Notes under the pieces: model-generated
Told to the model about the DNA's origin: nothing
Seen by the model: only the letters and a program-made list of their open reading frames with translations
The model's database searches: none
Program-made: the position numbers and the translations under genes
From: Variovorax sp. Root318D1
Lineage (GTDB): Bacteria > Pseudomonadota > Gammaproteobacteria > Burkholderiales > Burkholderiaceae_C
Assembly (NCBI RefSeq): GCF_001424835.1
Contig: NZ_LMCQ01000025.1
Location: forward strand, 281,156 to 345,155
DNA length: 64,000 bases
Direction: 5' to 3'
Shown: positions 47,330 through 55,043 of the stretch, piece after piece
Layout of the letters: every line of letters starts with the position of its first letter
Numbering within the stretch: the stretch's first letter is position 1

Positions 47330-48671
47330 CATCAACAGCGGCGACCAACCGCCTGTCGAGGCGAGTTGCCCGGCACCCTACGTGGTGTCCGAGCAGGAGC
47401 ACGCTGCGATCGAGGCAGCGATCGACGGCCGCGAGCTCACCGAGTTGGCACTGACCCTGGGCAATATCCCCAGCCGCTCGGGCCAGGAACTCCAGGCGGC
47501 CGAGTTCGTCCGCGACTGGCTTCAGACGGCGGGCTTCTCCACGCGCACCGTCGGCATCAACGCACAACGGCCCAACATCATTGGCGAGTACGGCGGACGC
47601 GGCGTTGGCGCAAACCTGCTGTTCACAGCCCATCTGGACACCGAGAGTCCGACCTTCGATCCCGATCTGGACCGCTACAAGTACCGCGACAGCAGCGTGC
47701 AGCGCCCGGAATGGACCCGATGCTGGCTGGAAGACAACCGCTTGCATGGGTTCCCCATCAGCAATGACCGGGGTCCGATGAGCTGCTTCATGATTGCGGC
47801 AAAAGCCTTGCGCAAGGCCGGCATCGATTTGGCCGGGCGTCTTTACCTGACGGCTTGCCCGGGAGAGATCGGGCCGGAGCCTGTCGAGGAACACCGCGGT
47901 ATCGACAACTTGGGCAAGGACATCGGTGCCCACTACCTGTTTCATCATGGCGGAGTCGCTGCGGATTACGCCATCGCAGCCGAAGGGACCGATTTCGGGG
48001 TGACCTGGCAAGGCTGCGGGTATGCCTTGCTGCGCATTGATCTGCTGGGCGATGGTGCATTCACACCTGCTCTGGAGCACCCGGAAGACCTTCTGTTGCA
48101 TCCCAACCCGATCTATCGCAGTGGCCGGTTGATCGAGGTCCTGCATGGCTGGGGCATTGCTTATGAGCGCGCCCATCGTTATGAGTCGGCGGGTGGCGTC
48201 TCGATACCGAAAGTGCAGATCGACGCCGTGCGCGCCGGCCTGCCGCATCAGTTCGGCGCGGGCAGCGAGGTGTTTTCGCTTTATCTGGAAGTCGGTCTGA
48301 CGGCACGCCAGACGCTGGCGCCGGTCGTACGGGATCTTGAAGCCCTGCTGCGCGCATCGGGCATGGGCGAGTTCGCTGTGCAGCCTCTGGTGCTGCGTCA
48401 TGGTTTCGAGGCCGAGCAGAAGGCTGTTGAGCCACTGGTGGCGGCGCTCCAGGATGCAACGCAGAAGGTATGCAAGCAGCCCCTGCGGAGGGCTCATCCG
48501 ATCTATTCCAGCATGTGGCGAGACCACAATGTTTTCAATATGCAGCGCATCCCCGCGGTGACCTGCGGCATGCCTAGGGTGTTGCCGACGCCGGAAGACC
48601 TGGTGAAGAGCGCGCGCATTTATGCGATCACGGCTTTGGCCATTTGCGGGCGCGCGGGAGGCCCGGCGTGA
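47322..48671 (+). CDS. M20 family metallo-amidohydrolase
   Basis: A 449-residue zinc hydrolase of the ArgE/DapE/peptidase T type. Metal ligands are recognisable as His104 and Asp106 (TAHLDTE) and Asp149 (SNDRGPMS), with the catalytic glutamate in CPGEIG...VEE near 182-190 and AEGTDFG further on. M20 enzymes cut N-acyl, N-carbamoyl or peptide bonds. No M20 enzyme belongs to the classical rut operon, so it may process the amide or ureido product of the two upstream enzymes. The ATG at 47322 overlaps the hydrolase gene by eight bases; its stop overlaps the reductase start (TGATG). Confidence 0.88.
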   Translation: MRSINSGDQPPVEASCPAPYVVSEQEHAAIEAAIDGRELTELALTLGNIPSRSGQELQAAEFVRDWLQTAGFSTRTVGINAQRPNIIGEYGGRGVGANLLFTAHLDTESPTFDPDLDRYKYRDSSVQRPEWTRCWLEDNRLHGFPISNDRGPMSCFMIAAKALRKAGIDLAGRLYLTACPGEIGPEPVEEHRGIDNLGKDIGAHYLFHHGGVAADYAIAAEGTDFGVTWQGCGYALLRIDLLGDGAFTPALEHPEDLLLHPNPIYRSGRLIEVLHGWGIAYERAHRYESAGGVSIPKVQIDAVRAGLPHQFGAGSEVFSLYLEVGLTARQTLAPVVRDLEALLRASGMGEFAVQPLVLRHGFEAEQKAVEPLVAALQDATQKVCKQPLRRAHPIYSSMWRDHNVFNMQRIPAVTCGMPRVLPTPEDLVKSARIYAITALAICGRAGGPA

Positions 48672-49189
48672 TGGCCGCGACGCTGCCAGGCGCAAGGGAG
48701 GCGGACGCCTTGCAGGACGAAAAACTCAAACTCTCGCAATGGAAACAGAGCATGGGCCAGTTTGCAACCGGCGTGGTCGTGATCACCGCCCGAGATGCAT
48801 CTGGCAACGCCGTCGGCACGACGGTCAGCGCGTTTTCCAGCGTGTCCCTGCAGCCGAGATTGCTGCTGGCCTGCCTGGACCGGCAGAGCCGGACTCTGGC
48901 GGCGATTCGCCTAAGCGGCTGCTTTGCCGTCAACGTGCTCGCCGCCGGTGAAGCGGAGCTGGCATTCAACTTCGGGCGCAAGGGCAGCGATCAGTTCGCC
49001 GGTGTCTCGCACGTCTATGGAGTTCTGGGATGCCCATTGCTCGACCGCGTCTGCACGCGGGTCGAATGCCATCTGGAGGCGATCCATGCTGGCGGCGACC
49101 ACGACATCTTGATCGGCCGGCCCGAGCAGGTGGAAGTGATGGCAGGCGGTGCACCGCTGGTCTATCACGCGGGGCGCTTCCTGCCCTGA
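48671..49189 (+). CDS. RutF-like NAD(P)H:flavin reductase
   Basis: A 172-residue flavin reductase-like split-barrel protein. It contains MGQFATGVVVITARD, GTTVSAFSSVSLQPRLLLACLD, CFAVNVLA and the C-terminal PLVYHAGRF, all typical of RutF/HpaC. It should supply reduced FMN to the RutA-like monooxygenase three genes upstream. It is the last gene of the block on this strand. The start is coupled to the M20 gene stop. Confidence 0.92.
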   Translation: MAATLPGAREADALQDEKLKLSQWKQSMGQFATGVVVITARDASGNAVGTTVSAFSSVSLQPRLLLACLDRQSRTLAAIRLSGCFAVNVLAAGEAELAFNFGRKGSDQFAGVSHVYGVLGCPLLDRVCTRVECHLEAIHAGGDHDILIGRPEQVEVMAGGAPLVYHAGRFLP

Positions 49190-49216
49190 GCTGAGGCCCT
49201 GACAGTCGAAGAACTG

Positions 49217-50176
49217 TCAGGCAGGATCTTGCCGACTGCGTTGCTTGGCTCTGTAGGCGCGGGGGCCAATGCCGTATTCCGACGTGAAAGACCGGCTGAA
49301 ATAGGCCAGGTTGGTGAAGCCCCAGCGCATGCAGATCTCCGAAATCGATAGGCGGGCATTGAGCTGGCTCGACATGTCACGCCTGCACTTTTCCAGGCGC
49401 CTGCGCCGCAGGTACTGGCTGAAGCCCAGGCCCGCCTCGTTGAAGATCTTCTGAACGTAACGTCCCGAGGCGTGGCATTGCTCGGCCACCATCGCGAGAT
49501 CGAGCTCGGGGTCGCCCAGGTGCAATTCGATACAGCGACAGATTTCCCGAAAATGCTCTGCATGGCCCGGGACGCGGAAGGTATTGATGGCCGCCTGTTC
49601 CGACAAGGCGTGGATCAGCAATTCGGTCAGTGCCAGTTCTACTGGATGAAAAGCGGTCGCATCAAGATTTCCGAGTTCTTGCGCCACGCCGGTAAGCAGG
49701 TTCGCTAGAAGCCGACTGACGCCAGACTGCCCGGACAAGGTGCCAGCACGGATGGACAGCGGATTGAGCAGCCGCTTGTAAAAGAGCGCGTGAGGTATTT
49801 CAAGGGTGAGCAGCAAGAAGTCGCTGCGCAACTCGAGCGCGACCTGATCGCCGCCGGTGGCACCGTAGAGGATTTCTCCCGTGCCAAGCCGTGCTTCGCG
49901 CTCGCCGATTTGCAGGTGCGCCTCCCCCGCGATGGCCAAGGCGAGCCACAGGCTTTCCGATTGCTGGGGACCCTGGCCCACGAGGCGCTGAGCCGACCCC
50001 GACAAGGTGACGAACTCGATGCCCTGGGGGGAGATGTTGTAAGTCACTTCACCGTGGAGGGGCTCACCGCCGGAGCGAGGGGAAACGGCGAGGTACACCT
50101 GCTGCAGCGCCTCCTGCCAGATCTCCGCGCACCGTTCTGCCGGATGCTCATCGGTGCGGACCTTCCAGCTATCCAC
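49217..50176 (-). CDS. AraC family transcriptional regulator (block B)
   Basis: A 319-residue regulator paralogous to that at 33765-34754, with matching SPQGIEFVTLSGS, GTGEILYGATGG, LELHLGDPEL, ASGRYVQKIFNEAGLGFSQYL and MRWGFTNLAYFSRSF. The GTG at 50176 with GGAG six bases upstream is chosen; the longer frame begins with a TTG at 50218 directly abutting AAGGA. It converges with the RutF-like gene and follows the TauD-type dioxygenase on its own strand. It probably regulates block B and/or the dioxygenase. Confidence 0.9.
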   Translation of the reverse strand: MDSWKVRTDEHPAERCAEIWQEALQQVYLAVSPRSGGEPLHGEVTYNISPQGIEFVTLSGSAQRLVGQGPQQSESLWLALAIAGEAHLQIGEREARLGTGEILYGATGGDQVALELRSDFLLLTLEIPHALFYKRLLNPLSIRAGTLSGQSGVSRLLANLLTGVAQELGNLDATAFHPVELALTELLIHALSEQAAINTFRVPGHAEHFREICRCIELHLGDPELDLAMVAEQCHASGRYVQKIFNEAGLGFSQYLRRRRLEKCRRDMSSQLNARLSISEICMRWGFTNLAYFSRSFTSEYGIGPRAYRAKQRSRQDPA

Positions 50177-50233
50177 AAACAGCTCCGGTGACGAGGGTGG
50201 CTGGCACAACGTGCTCAATCCTTGCGCAGACGA

Positions 50234-51088
50234 TCAGAAAGGCTTGCCGCCCTTGACCCACAGGCGGTAGGCCTCGCGGATGTACTTCTTGTCGTCGAAC
50301 AGCGTGCCGGTGTGCAGCGAGCAGCGGTTGTCCCAGACCAGCAGATCGCCCACCTGCCACTTGTGGCGATAGACGAACTGCGGCTGCGTTGCGTACTCGA
50401 CCAGCGACTCGACCAGGTCGATGCCTGCAGGGTTGTCCATGCCGATCACGCCCTTCACGGTGCCGCTGCTGGGCCACAACGCCTTGCGGCCATTGGCCGG
50501 ATGCGTGCGGATCAGCGGATGGACCACGTCGGGGTTCTCAGCCTTCAACTCGGGCGAGAGTTCGCGCTTGGCGTAGAGCCGCGTGGTCATCAGGTGCTCG
50601 TAGCTGTGATGCACCATCAGGCCATCGAGCGATTGGCGCCGGTCCTCGGGCAGTGCGTCGTAGGCGGCGCACATGTCCGCCAGCAGCGTGTCGCTACCCT
50701 CGGCCGGCACCTCGACGGCATAGAGCATCGTGCACATCACGGGCTGCTCCTTGTATGAGTAGTCGGTGTGCCAGCCCACGCCGTCGCGATGGCTGCCGAT
50801 CGGCTTGCCATCGACCTCGCGGTTGGAGAGCATGTAGATTTCCGGGAAGCCCGGCATGGTGTGCTCCTTGATGGTGTGGCCCTCCGGCTCGCCGAAGCCG
50901 CGCGCGAAGGCCAACAGCTGTGCGGGTGTCAGCGATTGGCCGCGCAGCAGCACGGCGCCGTGCAGGTTGAAGGTGTTCACCACCTCCTGCAGGGTGTCGG
51001 GGTCGCCGGCGGAGATGTCGACGCCGATCACTTCGGCGCCATAGTTGTCCTTGAGTTTGCGGATGGAGAGAGCCTCAACGGTTTTCAT
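50234..51088 (-). CDS. TauD/TfdA-family Fe(II)/2-oxoglutarate dioxygenase (block B)
   Basis: A 284-residue dioxygenase. Iron ligands are His107, Asp109 (GWHTDYS) and His259 (WDNRCSLH), and Arg275 is placed to bind 2-oxoglutarate. It is only distantly similar to the block A enzyme. The ATG at 51088 (MKTVEALSIRKL) is the natural start. The AraC gene follows after 57 bases. The substrate may be the same compound family handled by block B, or an independent acid entering through the nearby porin. Confidence 0.9.
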   Translation of the reverse strand: MKTVEALSIRKLKDNYGAEVIGVDISAGDPDTLQEVVNTFNLHGAVLLRGQSLTPAQLLAFARGFGEPEGHTIKEHTMPGFPEIYMLSNREVDGKPIGSHRDGVGWHTDYSYKEQPVMCTMLYAVEVPAEGSDTLLADMCAAYDALPEDRRQSLDGLMVHHSYEHLMTTRLYAKRELSPELKAENPDVVHPLIRTHPANGRKALWPSSGTVKGVIGMDNPAGIDLVESLVEYATQPQFVYRHKWQVGDLLVWDNRCSLHTGTLFDDKKYIREAYRLWVKGGKPF

Positions 51089-51242
51089 GGAATTACTTTC
51101 TGGAATGGATTCAAAAAGGGGGCGCCGCATCGTCACGATGCCGCGGTGCGCAAGTCGCATGCCGGTGCACGCCGCCTTCAGAAGATGCAGAGCCACCAGT
51201 AGCGCAGTGGCATAAGAGGATCCAAGTGCATCCCGTGGGTTC

Positions 51243-52370
51243 TCAGAAGCTGTGCACCATGGCGGCGCGGTAGGTCGTCTGCGAGTTGTCGCTCGACGGG
51301 CCCATGTAGAAGCCGGCTCCCTGGGAGGCATCGACCTTCGACGACGCATGCAAGTAGGAGATCGAGCCGTAGACCGTGGTGCGCTTCGACAAGCTGTAGC
51401 GGACGCCGCCGGTGTATTGGTTCCACCTGTCGGCTTCCATCGTCACGTACTGGTAGCCGCCGACCAGTGCCCAGGGCCCTTCAAGAAAGTACATGCCGCC
51501 GATCTCGTAGACGTTCTGCGTGGTACTGCTCGGACCCTTGGTGAACTTGGTCGCCGTGGTGTTGGCCGCGAGCAGGAACTTGTCGAACTTGTAGCTGAAA
51601 CCGATGCCCGCAATCTCCTGCTTGTCGACCTTGAAGCCGGCACTCGTAGTGGGATAGAGATCTATGACGGCGTTCGGGCTCGTGCCCGGTGCCGCTGTGG
51701 GCAGGCCCATGAATGAGTACACGCCGGTCTGGGCATAAGGGAACACGGTGGTGTCGTTCAGCCGCACGTAGGCCGCGCCGATGCTGAGTGGGCCGTTCTT
51801 GTAACCGCTGCCCAGGCTGAAGGCGCTTTTCTTGTTGAAGGAATCGATCTGCTCGCCGAACGCGAACATGCCGCCGAAAGTGAAGCCGCCAAAGCTCGGG
51901 CTTACATACTTCACCGAGTTGTCCATCTGCCTGCCGGAGATCCGGTCATAGTCGCCCTGATGGCCCGCATAGACGCTGGCAAAGCCACCGTAATTGAACT
52001 GGGTGAGATAGTCGCGCACGAAGTCGTACTGACGGCCCGCCGACAGCGTGCCGGCGCTGTCGCTCTGCAGCCCAACCCATGACTGTCGGCCAAAGGAGCG
52101 GCCGCCCTGAGCCAGCGTGCCATCGCGCAGGTTGAAGCCCATTTCCAAATTGAACAGGGCGCGCAGCCCACCGCCGAGATCTTCCGATCCGCGAAAACCA
52201 AGCCGGTTTCCATAGTTGATGCCGTCAGCGAACTTGGTTTGGCTATAGCCACCCTGATTGTCGATGTAGGTGATTCCTGCATCGATGACGCCATAGATGG
52301 AGACCGAACTCTGCGCCTGCGCCGACAAGGCCAGCACAGCGGTGGTGCCCAACAAATAGCGCTTGATCAT
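51243..52370 (-). CDS. general porin (OmpC-like, Burkholderiales type)
   Basis: A 375-residue trimeric-porin-type outer membrane protein. The signal peptide is MIKRYLLGTTAVLALSAQA; the mature chain starts SSVSIYGVIDAGITY and contains NRLGFRGSEDLGGGL, FGRQSWVGLQ and the C-terminal Phe (AAMVHSF) needed for barrel insertion. GGGGAT lies ahead of the ATG at 52370. It precedes the TauD-type dioxygenase on the same strand and could serve uptake of its substrate. Confidence 0.93.
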   Translation of the reverse strand: MIKRYLLGTTAVLALSAQAQSSVSIYGVIDAGITYIDNQGGYSQTKFADGINYGNRLGFRGSEDLGGGLRALFNLEMGFNLRDGTLAQGGRSFGRQSWVGLQSDSAGTLSAGRQYDFVRDYLTQFNYGGFASVYAGHQGDYDRISGRQMDNSVKYVSPSFGGFTFGGMFAFGEQIDSFNKKSAFSLGSGYKNGPLSIGAAYVRLNDTTVFPYAQTGVYSFMGLPTAAPGTSPNAVIDLYPTTSAGFKVDKQEIAGIGFSYKFDKFLLAANTTATKFTKGPSSTTQNVYEIGGMYFLEGPWALVGGYQYVTMEADRWNQYTGGVRYSLSKRTTVYGSISYLHASSKVDASQGAGFYMGPSSDNSQTTYRAAMVHSF

Positions 52371-52574
52371 CAGTATCCCCAGTGTTCCGAGATGAAGAAC
52401 CATGCGTTTGTGGAAGAACGCATATCGAATCCGAGCCTTGAGGCTATTTCAGGGCACCGTTCCCTTCTTGTTCAAACACGTTCCAAAGCTTGTAGACATC
52501 CGCATCGCGCTTTCTGGGCTGGGTTTCCGTGCATTTGGGTTCAAGTTCGGCATGAAGCGGGCGGCCACCGAGGT

Positions 52575-53618
52575 TCAGATGCGCTGGTCGGTCGAAGGCT
52601 TTTCCCAGAGGTTCACGCCGCCGTCGATCAAGTGACGGTCGATGGCCACGAGTTCGGCCGGCGTGAAGTCCAGCCTCTCGAGCGCCTTCACGTTTTCGCG
52701 GATCTGCCTGGCGCTGCTTGCGCCGATGAGTACGGAGGTCATGCGCGGGTCGCGCAGGATCCATGCCACCGCCATCTGCGCGAGCGTTTGCCCGCGCTCC
52801 CGCGCCAGTTCGTTCAACATGCGCACCGATGCAAGATTGCGTTCGCTCAGGTGCGACGCCGGCAATGACTCGCCACCCGGCCGGTTGATGCGTGCATCGG
52901 CCGGGATGCCGTCGAGGTACTTGTCGGTGAGCAGGCCCTGCGCGAGCGGCGTGAAGGCGATGCAGCCGGCCGCCAGACCCTCGAGCGTGCCGATGAGCTC
53001 CGACTCGATCCATCGGTTGAGCATGTTGTACGCCGGCTGGTGAATGAGCAGCGGCACCTGGTGTTCCGCCAGAAGCCGCGCGAACTCGCGCGTCTTGCCG
53101 GCCGAATAGGACGAGATTCCGACATACAAAGCCTTGCCCTGGCGCACCGCGCTGGCATATGCAGCGGCGGTTTCCTCCAGCGGCGTATCGGCGTCAAAGC
53201 GGTGCGAGTAGAAGATGTCCACGTAGTCGAGCCCCATGCGGCCCAGCGACTGATCAAGGCTGGCGAGCACATGCTTGCGTGAGCCGCCGCCGCGCCCGTA
53301 GGGGCCTTGCCACATCCCCCAGCCAGCTTTGGTGGAAATCAGCAGTTCGTCGCGGTGTGCGCGGAAGTCCTCGCGCAGGTGGCGCCCGAAATTGCTTTCG
53401 GCACTGCCGAACGGCGGGCCGTAGTTGTTGGCCAGGTCGAGATGGGTGATGCCGAGATCGAAGGCCGTGCGCAGCATGTCGCGCTGATGCTCGAAGGGCG
53501 TGCTGTCACCAAAGTTGTGCCAGAGGCCCAGCGAAAGCACGGGCAGCTTGAGCCCGCTGCCGCCAGCGTGGCGGTAGTGCATGTGTTGATAGCGCTCGGG
53601 CGCTGCGGTGTAGGTCAA
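52575..53618 (-). CDS. yghZ: aldo/keto reductase, YghZ (L-glyceraldehyde 3-phosphate reductase) type
   Basis: A 347-residue NADPH-dependent aldo/keto reductase close to E. coli YghZ, which reduces L-glyceraldehyde 3-phosphate and methylglyoxal. Shared landmarks are LSLGLWHNFG, LDLANNYGPPFGSAE, STKAGWGMW, YVDIFYSHR and IAFTPLAQGLLTDKYL. The start is a TTG at 53618 with GGAG eight bases upstream, giving the family N-terminus TYTAAPERYQHM; the ATG at 53582 would cut this conserved lead. It probably detoxifies reactive aldehydes and may not belong to the catabolic block. Confidence 0.92.
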   Translation of the reverse strand: MTYTAAPERYQHMHYRHAGGSGLKLPVLSLGLWHNFGDSTPFEHQRDMLRTAFDLGITHLDLANNYGPPFGSAESNFGRHLREDFRAHRDELLISTKAGWGMWQGPYGRGGGSRKHVLASLDQSLGRMGLDYVDIFYSHRFDADTPLEETAAAYASAVRQGKALYVGISSYSAGKTREFARLLAEHQVPLLIHQPAYNMLNRWIESELIGTLEGLAAGCIAFTPLAQGLLTDKYLDGIPADARINRPGGESLPASHLSERNLASVRMLNELARERGQTLAQMAVAWILRDPRMTSVLIGASSARQIRENVKALERLDFTPAELVAIDRHLIDGGVNLWEKPSTDQRI

Positions 53619-53808
53619 GGGGCGTTCTCCGGTCTGGAAGGGTCGCCACCTGCACGCGAGTCGCGAGACGGGCGGCTCCGACAGGGGCGACGGGCCAGGG
53701 GAGACTACGCAGATTGCCCGTGCACTTCTTGCTTCAGGGTGTCCGGGCTCTTGGCTGAGGCGGCGCAAGCGGCAGCCCGGTCCTCAGCCCCGATGGGCAG
53801 CTTCAGGC

Positions 53809-53892
53809 TCAGCTTATGCAGCGCACAGCAAGCAGCGCGAGCAAATACAAGAACACCATGAAGAAATTTCCCGGTAGCAGGTTGCGTTCCAT
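53809..53892 (-). CDS. 27-residue single-span membrane peptide
   Basis: A short frame begins ATG at 53892 with GGAG seven bases upstream. The peptide MERNLLPGNFF leads into one hydrophobic helix (MVFLYLLALLAV) and ends RCIS. Its upstream 140 bases are the left arm of the inverted repeat shared with the 54625 gene, so it appears to have a duplicated promoter or leader. Function unknown; it may be one of the small stress or toxin-like membrane peptides, but this is only a guess. Confidence 0.45.
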   Translation of the reverse strand: MERNLLPGNFFMVFLYLLALLAVRCIS

Positions 53893-53919
53893 GTGCGTTC
53901 TCCAGTGCGGTGGACAACC

Positions 53920-54058
53920 GGCGCCGCTTGTTGCCTGTCTTGGAGCACAGCGTTTCGCCGTGAAGTCACTGTAAAAATTGCACCGCATACGCGCATGAGC
54001 GCTACGCACCTTCTTCAGGGAGACAAATGTCCGCCCTCACTTGCTGCTCACGACAAAG
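53920..54058 (-). repeat. left arm of imperfect 140-bp inverted repeat
   Basis: Read on the minus strand, this arm matches the plus-strand arm at 54418-54560 over its whole length with scattered differences. The best-conserved cores are TTGTCTCC, CTACAGTGACTTCACGGCGAA (here TTACAG) and GGCAACAAGCGGCGCC. It lies just upstream of the 27-residue peptide gene, so it likely contains a promoter and leader. Confidence 0.75.
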
Positions 54059-54088
54059 CGTCTCCCAGATCGGCTCCGGCGACAAACC

Positions 54089-54331
54089 CTAGTGCTGGTT
54101 GTCCCCGCTCGGCAAATCGAAGCCGAGCGTGACGAACGCCACCTCCGCAGCCTGGCGCGGGTCCTGGTCAGCGTTCAACTGGTAGAGCGCAGCAATCAGC
54201 TTGTCCAGCCACTCGCGATCGACCGCACCGTCGAGACGGGCGTGCAGCGCACTGACGAACTCGTGGCGCCACGCTTCGGCAGGAGACAACGTGCTTCCGG
54301 CAACGACGATGGGCATGTCAGGTTTCCACAT
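54089..54331 (-). CDS. small hypothetical protein
   Basis: An 80-residue protein of unknown function from the ATG at 54331 (75 residues from 54316). The sequence reads like a soluble helical protein: LSPAEAWRHEFVSALHARLDG, then WLDKLIAALYQLNADQ and ending VAFVTLGFDLPSGDNQ. No clear ribosome-binding site is seen at either start. It lies between the arms of the inverted repeat. Confidence 0.5.
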   Translation of the reverse strand: MWKPDMPIVVAGSTLSPAEAWRHEFVSALHARLDGAVDREWLDKLIAALYQLNADQDPRQAAEVAFVTLGFDLPSGDNQH

Positions 54332-54417
54332 GCAACGAATGCTACTGTGACGGCAAACCGGCATCAATCGGTAAGTTCATTGCAGTCCCTCTGTGAACCG
54401 TTCCTGCCTCTGGAGGC

Positions 54418-54560
54418 TCTTTGTCATGGGAAGTCGTAGACGTGGCCGGACGATTGTCTCCGTGGAGAAAGTGCGCATTGCCCATGCGTCCATGCAGCGC
54501 AATTTCTACAGTGACTTCACGGCGAACGCCTTGTTCCGAGACGGGCAACAAGCGGCGCCC
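54418..54560 (+). repeat. right arm of imperfect 140-bp inverted repeat
   Basis: This plus-strand arm pairs with 53920-54058. It contains GATTGTCTCC, a GCGCAATTTCTACAGTGAC block and GGCAACAAGCGGCGCC, and ends 65 bases before the small gene at 54625. The duplicated block ahead of two unrelated small genes suggests a shared promoter region rather than a coding repeat. Confidence 0.75.
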
Positions 54561-54624
54561 AACGAAGGAGCGACGCGAGCAAGCGCCCAATCTCGACAAC
54601 AAACGCATCGAAGAGGTAACGGCC

Positions 54625-54915
54625 ATGCCCCTGTTCTATCTGTTGAGCCTGCAGCACGTCACCTTGCCCAAGGTAGTGACGCGATCCGAAGACGTGCAAC
54701 ATGTGAGCGTGTTGAAAGCGACAGGTCTGATCGAGGCGGAGATCGCACCAGCATCAGATGCGGCCGGCAAGTACAACGCCGCCCGAACAGCCACCGTGAC
54801 GCGCATCACCGAGGATGGCTTCGCGGAAATCAACAAGATGCTCAACGAACCTCGGCGAATGGGTAGGACGCAGCAAGTGGTCAGGAATCGAATACGGAGC
54901 TCTGCGTTGAGCTGA
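54625..54915 (+). CDS. conserved hypothetical protein, 96 residues
   Basis: Starts ATG at 54625 with GAAGAGG upstream. The sequence MPLFYLLSLQHVTLPKVV, then RSEDVQHVSVLKATGLIEAE, ATVTRITEDGFAEINKM suggests a small soluble alpha/beta protein. I recall similar proteins in Variovorax and Cupriavidus relatives without a known function. Its upstream region is the right arm of the inverted repeat. An upstream frame from 54421 has no support. Confidence 0.7.
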   Translation: MPLFYLLSLQHVTLPKVVTRSEDVQHVSVLKATGLIEAEIAPASDAAGKYNAARTATVTRITEDGFAEINKMLNEPRRMGRTQQVVRNRIRSSALS

Positions 54916-55043
54916 ATGCAGGGTGAATCGATTCGATGGAGGACCCGAATCGAGCGCCTGGCCGGCACGCTCCCCGCCCAGCACTTCGGAGGCCAGGCGC
55001 TGGCGGCTGGCGGTGATCAGCGCGCGTCTACTAGAGTACGCGC

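Noticed and set aside
50234..51088. The block B TauD-type protein appears to lack the last histidine, having AYR where block A has GHR.
   Set aside because: Counting back from the TauD C-terminus, the third iron ligand is the His of the WDNRxxxH motif, which is present in both proteins; the AYR/GHR position precedes the 2-oxoglutarate-binding arginine, which is also conserved.
52575..53582. ATG start (MHYRHAGG) for the aldo/keto reductase.
   Set aside because: The TTG at 53618 has a well-placed GGAG and gives the conserved YghZ-type N-terminus that the ATG would remove.
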